From Ancylostoma caninum (taxonomy: Eukaryota; Nematoda; Chromadorea; Rhabditida; Ancylostomatidae), in NCBI GenBank assembly GCA_037903475.1, contig JBAJFG010000421.1, positions 1 to 64,000 of the forward strand: a stretch of DNA of 64,000 nucleotides, read 5' to 3'. Under the pieces are notes generated by a model, which ran no database searches, was not told the origin of the DNA, and saw nothing but the letters and a program-made list of their open reading frames with translations. This document shows positions 23,431 through 34,590 of the stretch, in pieces. Position 1 is the stretch's first letter. Every line of letters starts with the position of its first letter. Position numbers and translations under genes: made by a program.

Positions 23431-23437
23431 TTTTCAG
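23431..23437 (+). promoter_or_regulatory. Likely trans-splice acceptor of srsx-like gene 1
   Basis: TTTTCAG, the nematode 3' splice consensus, stands 7 nt before the start codon at 23445 with no upstream exon required, as expected for spliced-leader addition. Confidence 0.6.
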
Positions 23438-23551
23438 ATTTGAAATGTCTCCTCGGATAATTCCAACGCCATATGAAGTGTTTTATTTCATTATTCCAAC
23501 AATAAGTATTATAGGCAATTCACTAATAATATATGTAACAATCCGATCTAA
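23438..23551 (+). CDS. srsx-like chemoreceptor 1, exon 1 (TM1)
   Basis: From the ATG at 23445 it encodes MSPRIIPTPYEVFYFIIPTI followed by SIIGNSLIIYVTIRS. This is the first transmembrane helix of a serpentine receptor, with the I-I-G-N motif of TM1 and the basic end of the first cytoplasmic loop. The donor AA|GTAAGT leaves two bases that join G of exon 2 to make Lys. Srsx receptors are 7-TM G-protein-coupled receptors, mostly expressed in chemosensory neurons. The same exon exists in receptor 2 at 56643-56752 with matching phase. Confidence 0.85.
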
Positions 23552-24191
23552 GTAAGTAACATTAAAAATATTGGGTCGTCTTGCATGAAATGTCAGATTT
23601 TGAATGAGGGGATTTTTAGACTTCATCTTCAAACAAGATGCGGTAAACAGTCCAAATGTGGCTATACACAGCCGGCACAGCACTAACACCTTAGCAGTAG
23701 CTTGGCTGCGCCAACAGTTTAGAAGCATGGAAAGTAAGCAGCAATAAAGTGGTGAAGGGCGTTCTCAACTTTATGATGGAAATTGAATATTTTTCTAAGA
23801 GGTGAGATAATCCCCGGAAAGTGTTGGGATTAAGTAGGTGCTGAAGACAACGCTGAAGAATTCCCATCCCTGTTCTACTCGCCTGAGCAACATCTTTTCG
23901 GGAACGGTCGGCTAGAATTGACACTCATCTTTGATGGCCAAACTGTGGAAAATTTGTTTATCGCGTCTCTTTACCTTGTTGTATCGCCTCCTCAATATTA
24001 ATGAGACATCAATCCTCAATGTTAATGAGAGATAAACTTCTAATCTTGCTGCTTTGGTAATGCTGTTTTGACACCTGTCCGCTCCAGCCACGGCTTTCAG
24101 CTTATCGTTTACCGGGTTCATCTCAGCGCTCACTCCCTAGGTCTACATCAACGAGAAGAACATAGGAGTAGTTTTGAAACAGGGAGGATGC

Positions 24192-24225
24192 ATTAGGTTG
24201 GTGCAAAAATAACGCGCGTTTTTCC
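24192..24225. repeat. mariner-type terminal sequence in intron 1
   Basis: Starts TTAGGTTGGTGCAAAAAT, the mariner inverted-repeat consensus. It lies in the first intron of srsx-like gene 1. No opposite end was found. Confidence 0.6.
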
Positions 24226-24669
24226 TTGCATCATTTTTGGTACAGGAAAAGTACGGCTCCGGTTTTCCTCACCACTTGAATGAGAACTTGTATAAAACTT
24301 TGTAGCAAATTTTATGGCCTTCTCAGCCGGCTTCTCTGTCTTGGTCCGGCTTTACATCTTTTCAAATTTTTACTTCCGAAACGAAAGATGCTAGGACAGA
24401 ATGTCTGTCAAATTCACTTCTGTGAACTAAAATTTCAGCTTTATCACGAAGAGTAAGATGAGAAGTAATCCACTCAAACTTCTAAGAAACCGACTGTCGA
24501 AGTGCACTTGAAAAATTCGACATTTCATACGTGACGACCTAACAGATTTGATCACATTGACGCTTTCATAAGAGATATCCGTGTTGTAATTCATGTGGTC
24601 GTGGTGTTGTTTATCGTAGTGCTCACTGTGCAGAAACACTCTATCTTGACCTATTTGAAAATAGTTTAG

Positions 24670-24768
24670 GCGTCTGCGCAGTGCTTGCAACATTTTCATC
24701 GGATTGATATCAGCTGGAGATGTTCTGCATATGTTTTCTCACTACGTCATGGTAATATCGCATGATGT
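24670..24768 (+). CDS. srsx-like chemoreceptor 1, exon 2 (TM2)
   Basis: Acceptor TTTAG ends at 24669. The exon encodes RLRSACNIFIGLISAGDVLH, then MFSHYVMVISHDV. The L-R-S-x-C-N-I motif at the start of TM2 with Asp inside the helix is diagnostic of srsx/rhodopsin-like nematode receptors. The donor GT|GTAAGT leaves two bases, completed by C of exon 3 to give Val. It is 99 nt long, identical in length and phase to exon 2 of receptor 2. Confidence 0.87.
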
Positions 24769-25707
24769 GTAAGTTTTGCAAAGTAGTACTCTACCAGAAG
24801 CATGAGAATTTCTGCGAAACTTCCTTGCAAGGTGAACAGACGAACTTACGCTCTCAATCCAGGACGGCATCTACATGAGCAGAATTGCTAGTTGATCTTC
24901 AGAAGCTCAGAATTCAAAAACTTGGGGATTTCCGAATTTATTTTATTTCCACGTACTTACTGACAGAGTGCATGTATTTGTTCCTCAGCAATGAATGGGC
25001 TAAGTTACCTGTTTACAAATTTATTAGATTAGGTTGCTACAACCTCTTCCTGCTCTCCGTATGGGTTTTCTGCTCGGGTAAAATCTAGGAAATCGCGGGC
25101 TTACTAGCCGCATTGGGGCCCACTGCTCATGCTGAAAACAAAAATGGATCCACTAGCACCGCTTACATACTAATGAAGCTATGATGCTCACCACAAATAC
25201 TGAGTGTCATGTATATACATAGATACACAACACTCATTAATGATGTGATGCGTCATTACATCATAACACCGTCACCGTAGTACATCTTTCGATTTGTGCA
25301 CAGTCTTGTTTGCACATTTTGATGTAATGTAATGGAACATTGAGCTGACCTAAGTGAGGCGGTTACTATGTGTCTGTAGCAAGCATAAAGCTGACATTCG
25401 ATTCAGTCATATGCAATATGATATGTTCACATATCTATTCATTCACAAAAAAAATTAACAACTCTATGGTGTCTTTCTTTAGCTTTCACAGTCGAGTTTT
25501 CCAAGGGGTGTCGTACTTACCGTGGAGTTAATCGGGTTCCGTGCGCGGTTCCATAGCACTGTGGATGCAGAATCGCGGCAGGATCTACTCGACCATCTCA
25601 TTTGGAGATTGCTCTTACCGATACTCCAGTTCAGGTCCCGCCGCGGTCCTGTCTCCGTCTATCTTCTTGGGAAGGACTAGGTTCCAACTCTCAAGCTCCA
25701 ATTTCAG

Positions 25708-25839
25708 CAGCGACGACCACCTGCTACGACATGATATCTGCGTCTACTGGCAACTTCTTCCTCTCTTTGGAGTTTTCTTCTCATCAATGTTGCTACTGAA
25801 TGTTGCTGTGGACAGATTGCTCTCTTTGACAAGCATATA
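25708..25839 (+). CDS. srsx-like chemoreceptor 1, exon 3 (TM3)
   Basis: Acceptor AATTTCAG ends at 25707 and the phase fits exon 2. It encodes an extracellular Asp/His-rich segment, then WQLLPLFGVFFSSMLLLNVA and VDRLLSLTSI. This is TM3 followed by D-R-L, the srsx counterpart of the GPCR DRY motif. The donor ATATA|GTAGGT leaves TA, so the next exon must start with T or C to avoid a stop. Confidence 0.85.
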
Positions 25840-26370
25840 GTAGGTTGCGTGTAGATTTCAAAAGTTGATGTATCGAACATTTTCGTTAGTAACATTGAAT
25901 AGAACAATTCAAGACGGATCTCTCGTCTTCAGCATATTTATTTATTTATTTATTGTTTAGCATGTTTCATATTCATATGCCATTACCACGTGAACAAGTT
26001 GTTAACTTAAAATGTAAACGAACCATTCATTTACCGTAAACGACATGAAACTCCACATCTTGGAAAATATTCAGCTGAGCAGACAAAAAAATCCATTTCC
26101 TCTAGTGTTGGCGAACACGAAAATTAACAAAGTTTCTTTGCAAAACATGCTTTATTTCCCAATTTCTATGATCACTTAGATTTTTTCCTGCGATCGGCCG
26201 TTTTTTCTCCAGGTGGTAGGTCATCCATCCTTCTGTACCTCAATCCAGTTACCACACTGTCCTGCGAGGTTACTTCATCCAACTATAATGACGTTTTTCC
26301 GATTCGTAACCTTTTATGTCAATATCTGATTTTGAAAGGCATATAAGAATAATTTCTGTCTTTCAGTTAG
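25840..26370 (+). other. Stretch where the TM4-TM5 exon of srsx-like gene 1 is expected
   Basis: A full srsx protein needs about 100 codons covering TM4, extracellular loop 2 and TM5 here. The only suggestive frame (about 26211-26330, with ILLYLNPVTTLSCEV) follows the acceptor CTCCAG but begins with G, which would create a TAG with exon 3, and it ends before a TM5. The exon is therefore lost, decayed or too divergent to see. A (TATT)n run is at 25936-25955. Confidence 0.4.
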
Positions 26371-26654
26371 TGGCAATATTCACAAGCATTTAGAACTGAC
26401 CCAGCAAATCGACATTACGATCAAGATGCCTGCACTCACGTTAATGTTTTAGATAACGACACCATGAAGAACATCTATCGTTCTCTGATTATTATCAGCA
26501 TCACGACAATATTTGGCTGGTTTAGCACCATGCTTATCGTATCTGTTGCCCAAATTATGCGAGTGCAGATTGATAGAATATATGTGAATTTGTTGGCCGG
26601 ACTTTTTGTTAACTTTGCTTGTGCCACAAACTTTTTTGTATACTACGGAGTAAG
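26371..26654 (+). CDS. srsx-like chemoreceptor 1, exon 5 (TM6-TM7)
   Basis: The frame is open from 26371 after TTTCAGTTAG. A hydrophilic third cytoplasmic loop ends in NDTMKNIYRSL, followed by TM6 (IIISITTIFGWFSTMLIVSV), a short loop, and TM7 (LLAGLFVNFACATNFFVYY). GWF in TM6 and N-F-F-V-Y-Y in TM7, equivalent to NPxxY, are typical of srsx. The donor AG|GTAAGC is canonical. The exact 5' edge is uncertain, because acceptance at the CAG would put a stop at the second codon. Confidence 0.85.
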
Positions 26655-26709
26655 GTAAGCCTAATGTTACCGCACCGAAAAGCCCAAATTGAACCTATGA
26701 CAATTTCAG

Positions 26710-26863
26710 CAGTGAATACCGGAAAGTTTTCGACGAGTACCTCCATCTGAAAGGTTTGAAAGCAGCTCTCGGGATGAAGATGGAAAGCAGCACAGCTTAT
26801 GTTGGAGCCTCAGTCGCGCCAACGACAGCGAAATCGAAGCAAGCGGTGACGCTCGGAAAGTAG
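26710..26863 (+). CDS. srsx-like chemoreceptor 1, last exon (C-terminal tail)
   Basis: Acceptor ATTTCAG ends at 26709; AG|C makes Ser. It encodes a 51-residue cytoplasmic tail beginning SSEYRKVFDEYLHLKGL and ending in KQAVTLGK before TAG at 26861. S-x-E-Y-R right after TM7 is common in this receptor class. The intron is 55 bp. No AATAAA was seen close downstream. Confidence 0.82.
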
Positions 26864-28382
26864 TGCGATAATGCGCGCATACAGATTATTGTATAACTTC
26901 ATTCCTATCTCTTAATTGAGAATCGAATCCTATCCAAATGCAGAAATGGAGCTGCAATTCGAACAAAAGGGAAGGATTCGGGATCGCTGACGTTTGTTGG
27001 ATGTGTTGTGCTTTTGAGCTACTTAGTTGAGGTTTAGTACGTTATCTTTAAGAGAATATGGGTCCTGCTGTGATGTGTATTATTGAAAAAATGTCACGAG
27101 TCCACCATGTTGCAAGCTTTCAAAATGAAGTGTTTACGTATAGTTATAAAATCTTTGTTCTTGCTTAATCTCCTACTGAATGCATTGAACAAAACAGGTC
27201 AATCTGCCGTGATTGAACTGAAAAAATATCCTACTTGAAAAAAAAATGAGAGTGAATCAAATGATGAGAATGATAACTCAAAATAGAAAAGAGAAAGACC
27301 GTAATAAAGTTTCCCAAAAATCAAAAAGACACAGAAGAAATTGTAAGAGGATCCATCAAATTGATTGGAATTATGAAGTTGGCTGTGGAATATTCCTAAA
27401 GTTTCAGCGCGTTTCACCACGTACACAACATACATATTTAGCACGCTCCGTTTGATGTCGCATCTTTGTGAAACCTTCATACATATTAGCTTACTCCTCT
27501 AATGTACTATTTGATACACGAATGTTGTGTTCAAACAGCGGGAGAAAGAGACGATTTCTCAAGCTTTTTAATCGATATTTTGCAGCTAAAAGTTTGGCGA
27601 ACTTTTTGAAAACTATAGCAGTGGTCAATTCAAGGATTAGTGATTGAAACGTGGATTCTTATGGAAGAAGATGAAACGGAAAAATCACTGCCACGTGGGA
27701 GCAACGGAAAAATCACTGCCACGTGCTTGACCGGTCGAGCATAGGATCCACAGTGGTGCGCTCGAAATCGGCTCTGCCTGCGTCGATCAGTCCTCATCCA
27801 TCGATAGTTCTGCTTTCTTTCACTCTGCCACTATGCTGCCACAATTACATACTGATTGACACCATCTGTTCTTTTCTTCCAATTTTTCATTTGTTCTTTT
27901 CTTTCCATTCTTTCCATGTATAGAGAGGGAGGAATTAATGACCTCATTCTCCATGATAGCGTCAAGTGGCTGTGATTTCGCAATCTACTCCAAGTTGTCT
28001 AGTTCCTCCCCCCCCCCCCTCCACTAGAAATCTAGCGGCGGTAAGAGGTCCGCATGGGCACTCTCCGCATCCCCATTGACGAATTCAACTCCAAATGAAC
28101 ATTTAATCCAGAAGTGAGGGGAGGCCTTTGAGAGAAATAACGGCCATGCACAGCCGCACCTCTTGTTGCATCGAGTATCCATAAACCACTGCCATATTTG
28201 CTCGTAAGATGACAGCGCCTGCAGTCCGCGAAAAAAAAAACAGAAAATAATTGCAGTCGAGCGTGTTCTAATTTATAATACTGATTTTAGTGCCAAGTGC
28301 AGGCCAAGTGCAATATGTCATGCAGCTCAGCACTGCAAACAGTAGTGTGGGGTTACTCCTATGTGACCTTCTAGAAGTTGAT
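26864..28382. other. No gene recognised
   Basis: Lysine-rich and phenylalanine-rich frames at 27199-27480 are opposite-strand shadows of each other. A 22-bp tandem duplication is annotated separately. A C-run lies at about 28007-28018. Confidence 0.3.
27676..27725. repeat. 22-bp perfect direct duplication
   Basis: The unit ACGGAAAAATCACTGCCACG plus TG occurs at 27676-27697 and 27704-27725, separated by 6 bp. The CACGTG E-box palindrome is formed at the end of the first unit. Confidence 0.85.
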
Positions 28383-28390
28383 GCCTGCTT

Positions 28391-28663
28391 CAGTGGCGGA
28401 CGCAGAAAGTGGGCGGGAGGGGGGGCGTGGGAAGAAAAGTGGGGTCTCCGCCGTTTTGGGGACCCAGACGGAAAATAAAATTAATAATAATATTAATTAT
28501 AATAATAAACAATAAATAAAAAATATATTAAAAATAATAATAAAAATAAACAATTAAAAATAAACTAACATAAGATTTTTATTTGTATTGTAAAGTAATT
28601 TCGAAAATTTGGCGACCCATTCTCGGGGGCGGGCCCCCGCCCCCCCCCCTGCGTCCGCCACTG
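28391..28663. mobile_element. hAT-type MITE with perfect 8-bp target duplication
   Basis: Ends are CAGTGGCGGACGCAG and its exact inverse. GCCTGCTT flanks both sides (28383-28390 and 28664-28671), the 8-bp duplication expected for hAT insertion. The interior is an A/T-rich core of AATAAT units between G-rich and C-rich shoulders, with no coding capacity. The perfect duplication suggests a fairly recent insertion. Confidence 0.93.
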
Positions 28664-28671
28664 GCCTGCTT

Positions 28672-30720
28672 TTATTTTTTGCTCAGGTTCAAACAGCGTG
28701 AACATTATTTTGAGACATCATGTGTGATGATACCAATTAAGGGTATAGCTTGCAACTCCGTGTGCACAGATATGAACATCTAAAGCACTCCACAAGGAAG
28801 CAGGATCTCTAAACATCCATTACTCCACAGTTTTTGACAACGCTGTCAGTATGGTCGTCTAGTCCACCATCTCCTCGTGGTCAATGACTGCAGAATTGCC
28901 ATTGATGGAGTCCTTCGCGGTGTGAAATGACGATAACATCAACTGTTTTCCAGAAAGTCTTGTATCCCAGTAGTATTTTAACCACACTTATCACCAAAAC
29001 CATGCGAAGGTTTTGGTTCTGTAATGAGTGCTGTCCATTCTACATACCAGGTAGCAGTAATGAATTCGTGGTAATGGTGTCCACATATCGAGAATTGAGA
29101 AACGATCGAGCAATTGATACTTTGTTTTAATGAATTCTAAGAGATCAGTGATTGCGTGACTACTCGCAGCATGGCTGTTGCAATTCTGGATTCATCATTT
29201 TTATCCATGCTGTCATAAACAATTAATTATATCCGAGGCAGATCGGAAAAATACTATCGATGAAATGGAACGATGTGATGAAAAGAGTAAACAAACGTCC
29301 TTCCAGCCTGGGATCAAGCGGTGGAACTAATGATGTCTCTTGAATAATACTATGACCGTAGAGTGGGGTCACGCGTTTCTGAATAGATTAAAGTATTATG
29401 CAGAAACGGCTTTACAATACCTCAGTCTATAATTTATCCAGAATTAGTATCAGTGAATTTTTGACATATTCCACACAGATTTTGGCTCTCCTTCTAGGAA
29501 GCGGCACTGTGCAGTGATTTGGACTAGCATCTAACCGAAATTCCAGTTCCGTTACAGTTTTTGGACTATTCACTCGCCAAGGAAATATCTATCGGCAAAT
29601 ATAAAGTGGTAACCCGATAATGACAAGCTTGCGTCACGCATCGGTGACAAGCGCAATTGCTGATTCTTAACATGTGGAAAAGGACAATCGATGAATCGAT
29701 CAGCTCCCACAATTTTGGTTCAGTTACCCAAGGCCGAGGGCATTATGTAATAGGAATTTGAAGGATGGGTGGATCTATTCAAGTGACAGAGTGAGAATCC
29801 TTAAATCTCTTTGTCCGACCTGCGGCAGCGCTCCACTGGAATTTTACCTTCTCAAATGAAATGAAGGAAAGAAAATCTAGAATTCTGACAGGAGTTCTTG
29901 AATTTTTTCACTGATTTTTATTTTATTTTTATTTTTTTTTTGCCAGGGCAGGTTTCTTCACAGGCGTACGCCATGGCGCAAACGCCACTGAAGGAACACA
30001 TACGCCCGTTCTGGTAGGCACATAGCCATTTTTGGGGTGACAGCGATGTTCGGAAGTTCCTGAGAAGCGTATTTATCTTCACCATGCAGTTTCAAAGGTT
30101 ATGAGTATCTAGCTGAATTAGTTAACTCGTGAGTTCTGTAATATAGTGAATCATATGGGGAGAACATATTGCCTTCACCCCATCCATCACGTCTTTCAGA
30201 CAGAAATCACCAGAAATCACCATCGCTTTGTTCCTTCATCACTATTCGGAGTATTATTCTTGACACTGAATATCAACGCTATTAAATATTTTTATAATTG
30301 AATCCAAGTATTGTGAAGTGCAATAGTCTCGCCGGTGTTTATATCTATTTAATAGGAAGGCGACAGTAATGCGAATTCAATATCGCTACTGCCCTTTCCA
30401 TCCTGTTTTCAATGAAAAATGAAAAATTGCAATTACTTTTTCGCAGGTTGTGCACTCTTGTTCAGTGATTAACATGTTTGTTCATGACAGTGTCAATAAA
30501 CTTGTCGAGGGGTATAAGTCGTTCAGAAGATCGGGCCAGGAACGGGGATCAAAGCACTCTCAGTTCTTTGAGGAAGACACTGCTGTGGAAAGGTCAGGTG
30601 GCATAGAATAAGGACCCACCTATCAACCTGGTTGTCGCAGATGTACGGCATTAAGCCATGCAAATACCCCCGAATTCTAAGACCTGAGTACATTCTTATT
30701 AATTTGTTTTTTATGAATTA
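28672..30720. other. No gene recognised
   Basis: Short frames only; T-rich runs at about 29915-29941. Nothing supportable. Confidence 0.3.
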
Positions 30721-30934
30721 CTAGCTGCCCTACCCGGCTTCGCTCGGGTGTTTTATTACCTTGGCTACATCATACCGCTGAGGCCAATTACTATCATCGA
30801 CAAATTCATTAAAATCTCCATAATTTTGGTGACCAGCATGTTAGCGAAGCCCAGGTGACATTTCCCATCGACTTGTGGGCGAAAAGTTAGCAAAGCTATT
30901 TCTATGACATTGAATCGACGTACTCGTACAAAGT

Positions 30935-31500
30935 GGTTGCCATATTCATACTCAGCATATTGAGGAACCCCAGGAGAGATGTCTTCACCGCTCCATTGGA
31001 GCCAAAAATCAACAAAATCGAAAAACCGACATTTCATCCAAAATGTTTTTCATATTCCTATTCAGCGTATTGAGAAACTCAAGAAGACATGTCTTTGTCC
31101 GTCCAGAGCGAAAATGGGGAAAAATCGATAAAATCAATAAATCAATATTTCGTGCAAAATGGTTGTCATTCTTATTCAGCGTATTGAGAAACCCCAGTAG
31201 ACATGTTCTTACCACCCCATGATCAAGAATAGCGAAAAATCAATAAAATCAATAAATCAATATTTCGCGTAAAATGGTTGTCATTTTCGTGTTCAGCGCA
31301 TTGAAGTACCCCAGTAGGCATGTTTTCGCTAGTCCCTGGTCAAGAAGAGCGAAAAATCAATAAAATCAATAAATCGATAAATTGGCGCGAAATGGTTGTC
31401 ATTTTCGTGTTCAGCGCATTGAAGTACCCCAGTAGGCATGTTCTCGCTAGTCCCTGGTCAAGAAGAGCGAAAAATCAATAAAATCGATATAATCGATAAA
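30935..31500 (-). repeat. Tandem array of ~115-bp units inside the Helitron
   Basis: Five units recur with starts near 30935, 31050, 31163, 31275 and 31392. Each holds TGGTTGTCAT or a variant, CAGCGTATTGAG or CAGCGCATTGAA, CCCCAGTAG and a run of AATCAATAAAATC. The last two units are nearly identical. The 16.4-kb copy has only two or three degenerate units. Confidence 0.85.
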
Positions 31501-31609
31501 CCAATCGATAATCCCAGGTGCAAAGTAGCCTATAACCTCCGCCGGCCAGTGGAGAGTCTACCTACAAAATTTGGTCCCGATCGGTTCATCCTCCGCGATT
31601 TCTATTCGG

Positions 31610-31670
31610 AACACACACACACACAAACACACACACAAACACACACACACAAACACACACACAAACAAAC
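31610..31670. repeat. (CA)n-rich microsatellite
   Basis: Interrupted by AAAC units, inside the 5' part of the Helitron. Confidence 0.95.
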
Positions 31671-31933
31671 TTTCACTTTTATATATACAGATTTATTTGT
31701 TTATTCATTGCCAGCGCTCAAGGTGCACCAAAGTGGAAAACAACGCTGCGTAGTTAGAAAACAATATATTAAAGTCAAACTAACATAATTTCATTAGCTT
31801 ATGTGGTAACATAAAAAATACACTCAGATGATTTCGACGAGAATGAGTCAAAGTAAATTCATTGTATTGAGGAAAGGACTTCATGGAAATGTAATTCATA
31901 GAAAACTAAAATCTACCGCATAGAACGACACTA

Positions 31934-32203
31934 TTACATGGGTGGGGATGACAACAAGTGTTGCCGAAAATCTTGGTTCATGAAAAGATAACCAAGCAAG
32001 CCAACGATGGTAGTCGTGATTAGCTTCCGCATGTATAGACCACATAATGTTTGGAAAAGCAGGGCGCCAAAGTAGCTCGCTGGGCTGGTTGCGCCTCTAA
32101 ATCCTAGCCAAGGTGGTACAACTTGGTTTACTAAGCTGATTTGATTATTCTCTGATTTGGTTATGTCATCTTTTATCCCTGCCTCACATCTCTCAGCAGC
32201 CAT
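31934..32203 (-). CDS. Candidate small protein, unrecognised
   Basis: A complete ATG-to-stop frame of 89 codons: a hydrophilic start, a VPPWLGFRG segment, then a hydrophobic helix (LITTTIVGLLGYLF) near the C-terminus. The layout resembles a small tail-anchored membrane protein, but no family is recognised and no splice sites are needed. It sits just beyond the Helitron 5' end. It could be a chance frame. Confidence 0.3.
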   Translation of the reverse strand: MAAERCEAGIKDDITKSENNQISLVNQVVPPWLGFRGATSPASYFGALLFQTLCGLYMRKLITTTIVGLLGYLFMNQDFRQHLLSSPPM

Positions 32204-33457
32204 GCCTTCATATACATAGCTATCAATTCGGGTTCCAAGGGCTTACTAACTAATGGCTGCGATAAACTGCACGTGCACATAAGATTTTTCCTGTAATAGA
32301 GAAGCCTAGAGAAGCCACTCCTTCCTGTCGGCTGTGATCCATTCCAGCCTTTTTGGTAGTTCTCACATTCATGTGGATCTTGCATATGAAACGATAATTC
32401 AAATCCAAAATACCCCGAAATTAATGGATGTTTTCCAAAAAAACCTAATGTGTGTGCGTTTGCATGCTTCTGAGATTCTAAACACTGCTAGGGATGACAA
32501 CCAAAACATCGTTTGGCCCTCCAAGCATTTCTAATTCTGGTCATGTTTTTATTCACATTCTGCTTACGAGTCATTATAGAACATTATTCGCTATTGCTTG
32601 TTTCTTTGGTTGCTGCCACAAAACAACTATTCGATAATGATGAAGCAATACATTTTATTATTTTGTATTATTATGCTATGCATTTTATTCCTTACTGTAT
32701 TTTATTTCACTCATATAGAGGAATGAGGAAGATGATTGCATCTTGCTGGCTGATGCAGGTGTTTTCTTTGAAAGCTGTTGGGCCGAAACGAATTCACGTC
32801 CTCAGTACAACTGCTTAAATTGCAAGATTTTATTACTGGCACATACAAAAATTGTTTCTGAAATCGTTTGATGTAATCTGTAAGTGTTCTCATGGCACAC
32901 CGTATGGTGTATTCAAATAAACAAATAAATAAATAAATAAATAAGTAGTACATGCTTGAAATCTTTTTCTGCTTCGTTGCCCTTCTAATTTATTTGTTCT
33001 CTTTCCTAGAGCTACCTCCACATTATTGCATCTGTCCAGCCGATCAGGATGCTGTGGAAAATTGTGGTGCTCCTGCTGGCGTATAAAATATATAAATAAA
33101 TAAATATGACGAATTTCGTATTGCGTTGTGGCAAGAGTCTAAGCACCCGCACCAGCGATCTGAGATGCGATCCTAGCCCGAACCCAACCGGCCCCAGTTT
33201 TCTTCGCAAGCTTATTTATTGACTCTTGGTTGGGTTCAGAAATGCGAGACACCATGTTACAGTTACCAGACCTTAGGTAGCCTATGGTAGAACCATATTT
33301 ATATTCAAAGCATACACTGCCTTGCTTTTATTTCATTAACGAACCCCGTGTTTTTGTGTGCCTGGCGCGTGGGACCAGCTCCTTTTTCAGCAGCGTCGCA
33401 GCCGCTTGATTTTCCACTCAACTACGATAAGAATGGTAAAACCAAAAATATTTGTAC
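32204..33457. other. No gene recognised; short A/T tetranucleotide runs
   Basis: (AAAT)n at 32920-32943 and shorter at 33086-33105. The frame at 32513-32818 is hydrophobic but lacks a recognisable pattern. Confidence 0.3.
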
Positions 33458-33740
33458 ATACCGGAGCCGAATGCAGGACTTGCTAGCCAGGAGGGGGGAG
33501 GGCGTTGAAAAAAATGGTTGCATCTCCGTCATTCTGTGGACACGGATGGACCTAAAGGACTACTAAAGATATCGGTTTTATTAATGGATAATCGATAAGG
33601 AATATTCTAGGTCCAATTTCATATTGAAAGTAAGCGATAAATATGGACTTGTACAATGATTTCATTTGTTTTATAAAGTAATTTCACAAATTCGGCTACC
33701 TATTCTCGAAGCCCCCCCCCCTGCCCTGCGTCCGCCACTG
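33458..33740. mobile_element. hAT-type MITE, degenerate copy
   Basis: The right end CTGCGTCCGCCACTG is identical to that of 28391-28663. The interior shares TAAAGTAATTT and the ATTCTCG block before a C-run. The left end is mutated and no target duplication is visible, so the left border is approximate. Confidence 0.7.
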
Positions 33741-34473
33741 GAATATCGTATAGCTTCGCATAACTGACTTGGAATCGAGTTTCTGAAGAGTTCCACAGGA
33801 ACACTGAATAAATTACATTCTACCTTTCTACCTCTGTTCTTTTTCTACTGTAATTTTGGCCCGCCCCGTACTGGATAGTGTCTGCCACTATCTCACTGTT
33901 TTTCGGGGAGAGGATTACACTGAAAGAGAAAACACTCCAATTACGCTCACCAACATAGTTTTTGCCACGCGTCTTCGTTCTCTCCGGTCAATTTGGTGAT
34001 GTTGTGAGCTTTGACCACTTAAAGTCCAGGCAACTTAACGAATCTGCCCCTTCCAACTCGAAGACAGGTCCCCAGCTGTAAGTGTGTTCTTCAAGTATGG
34101 ATAATCCTAGCTTCCGAGTTTTCTTCTCAACAGCCACTAAGAAATTTGCACTAAACAGGGGTATTTTCTAGTCTTGTCGTCATTATACAGGTCTACAAAA
34201 CAACCATTTGTTCACTTTTTACTGCGTGATGAGGTGTCACAACAGTGAGGTACATATTTTATAGCCTCGTCATCACTGGTCAAGTCCTACAAACAGTTAT
34301 TTGTTCTGGCAACCAAGAATGACTCATGGATGTCTTAAACGTTGTTGTCTCATGAGTTCCTTGTTAAGTGAATAATGTGGTTGTTTTATCTCATCAAGAT
34401 CGCTCATTCAATTTAATGCGTGCATACGTAGATTGGTCAGCGTGGGTTCCGCAATCCCCCTCACCCCCAGTGG
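33741..34473. other. No gene recognised
   Basis: Between two relatives of the hAT-type MITE; no frame or repeat assigned. Confidence 0.3.
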
Positions 34474-34590
34474 CAGTGGCGGGCGCAGAAAATGAGCGAA
34501 ACAGGGGTGTGGCTGGGAAAAATGCGAGGTCTCCGCCACTTTAGAGACCCAAGCGGAGAGATAAAATTACAAAAAGTAGTAACTTTAACA
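34474..34590. mobile_element. hAT-type MITE, 5' fragment
   Basis: Starts CAGTGGCGGGCGCAGAAA and continues with GGTCTCCGCC and GAGACCCA blocks that align with 28391-28480. The right half is missing or unrecognisable. Confidence 0.65.

Larger units (their letters stand above)
30721..31691 (-). mobile_element. Non-autonomous Helitron, long copy
   Basis: On the minus strand it starts TCTGTATATATAAAAGTGAA after A and ends with the hairpin CACCCGAGCGAAGCCGGGT, then AGGGCAG and CTAG followed by T. The features are the same as those of the 16380-16946 copy. There is no Rep or helicase frame. It contains a (CA)n tract near its 5' end and about five tandem units in the middle, both annotated separately. 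Confidence 0.9.

Noticed and set aside
31438..31788. A 116-codon + frame with His-Thr repeats
   Set aside because: It is the translation of the CA microsatellite within the Helitron.
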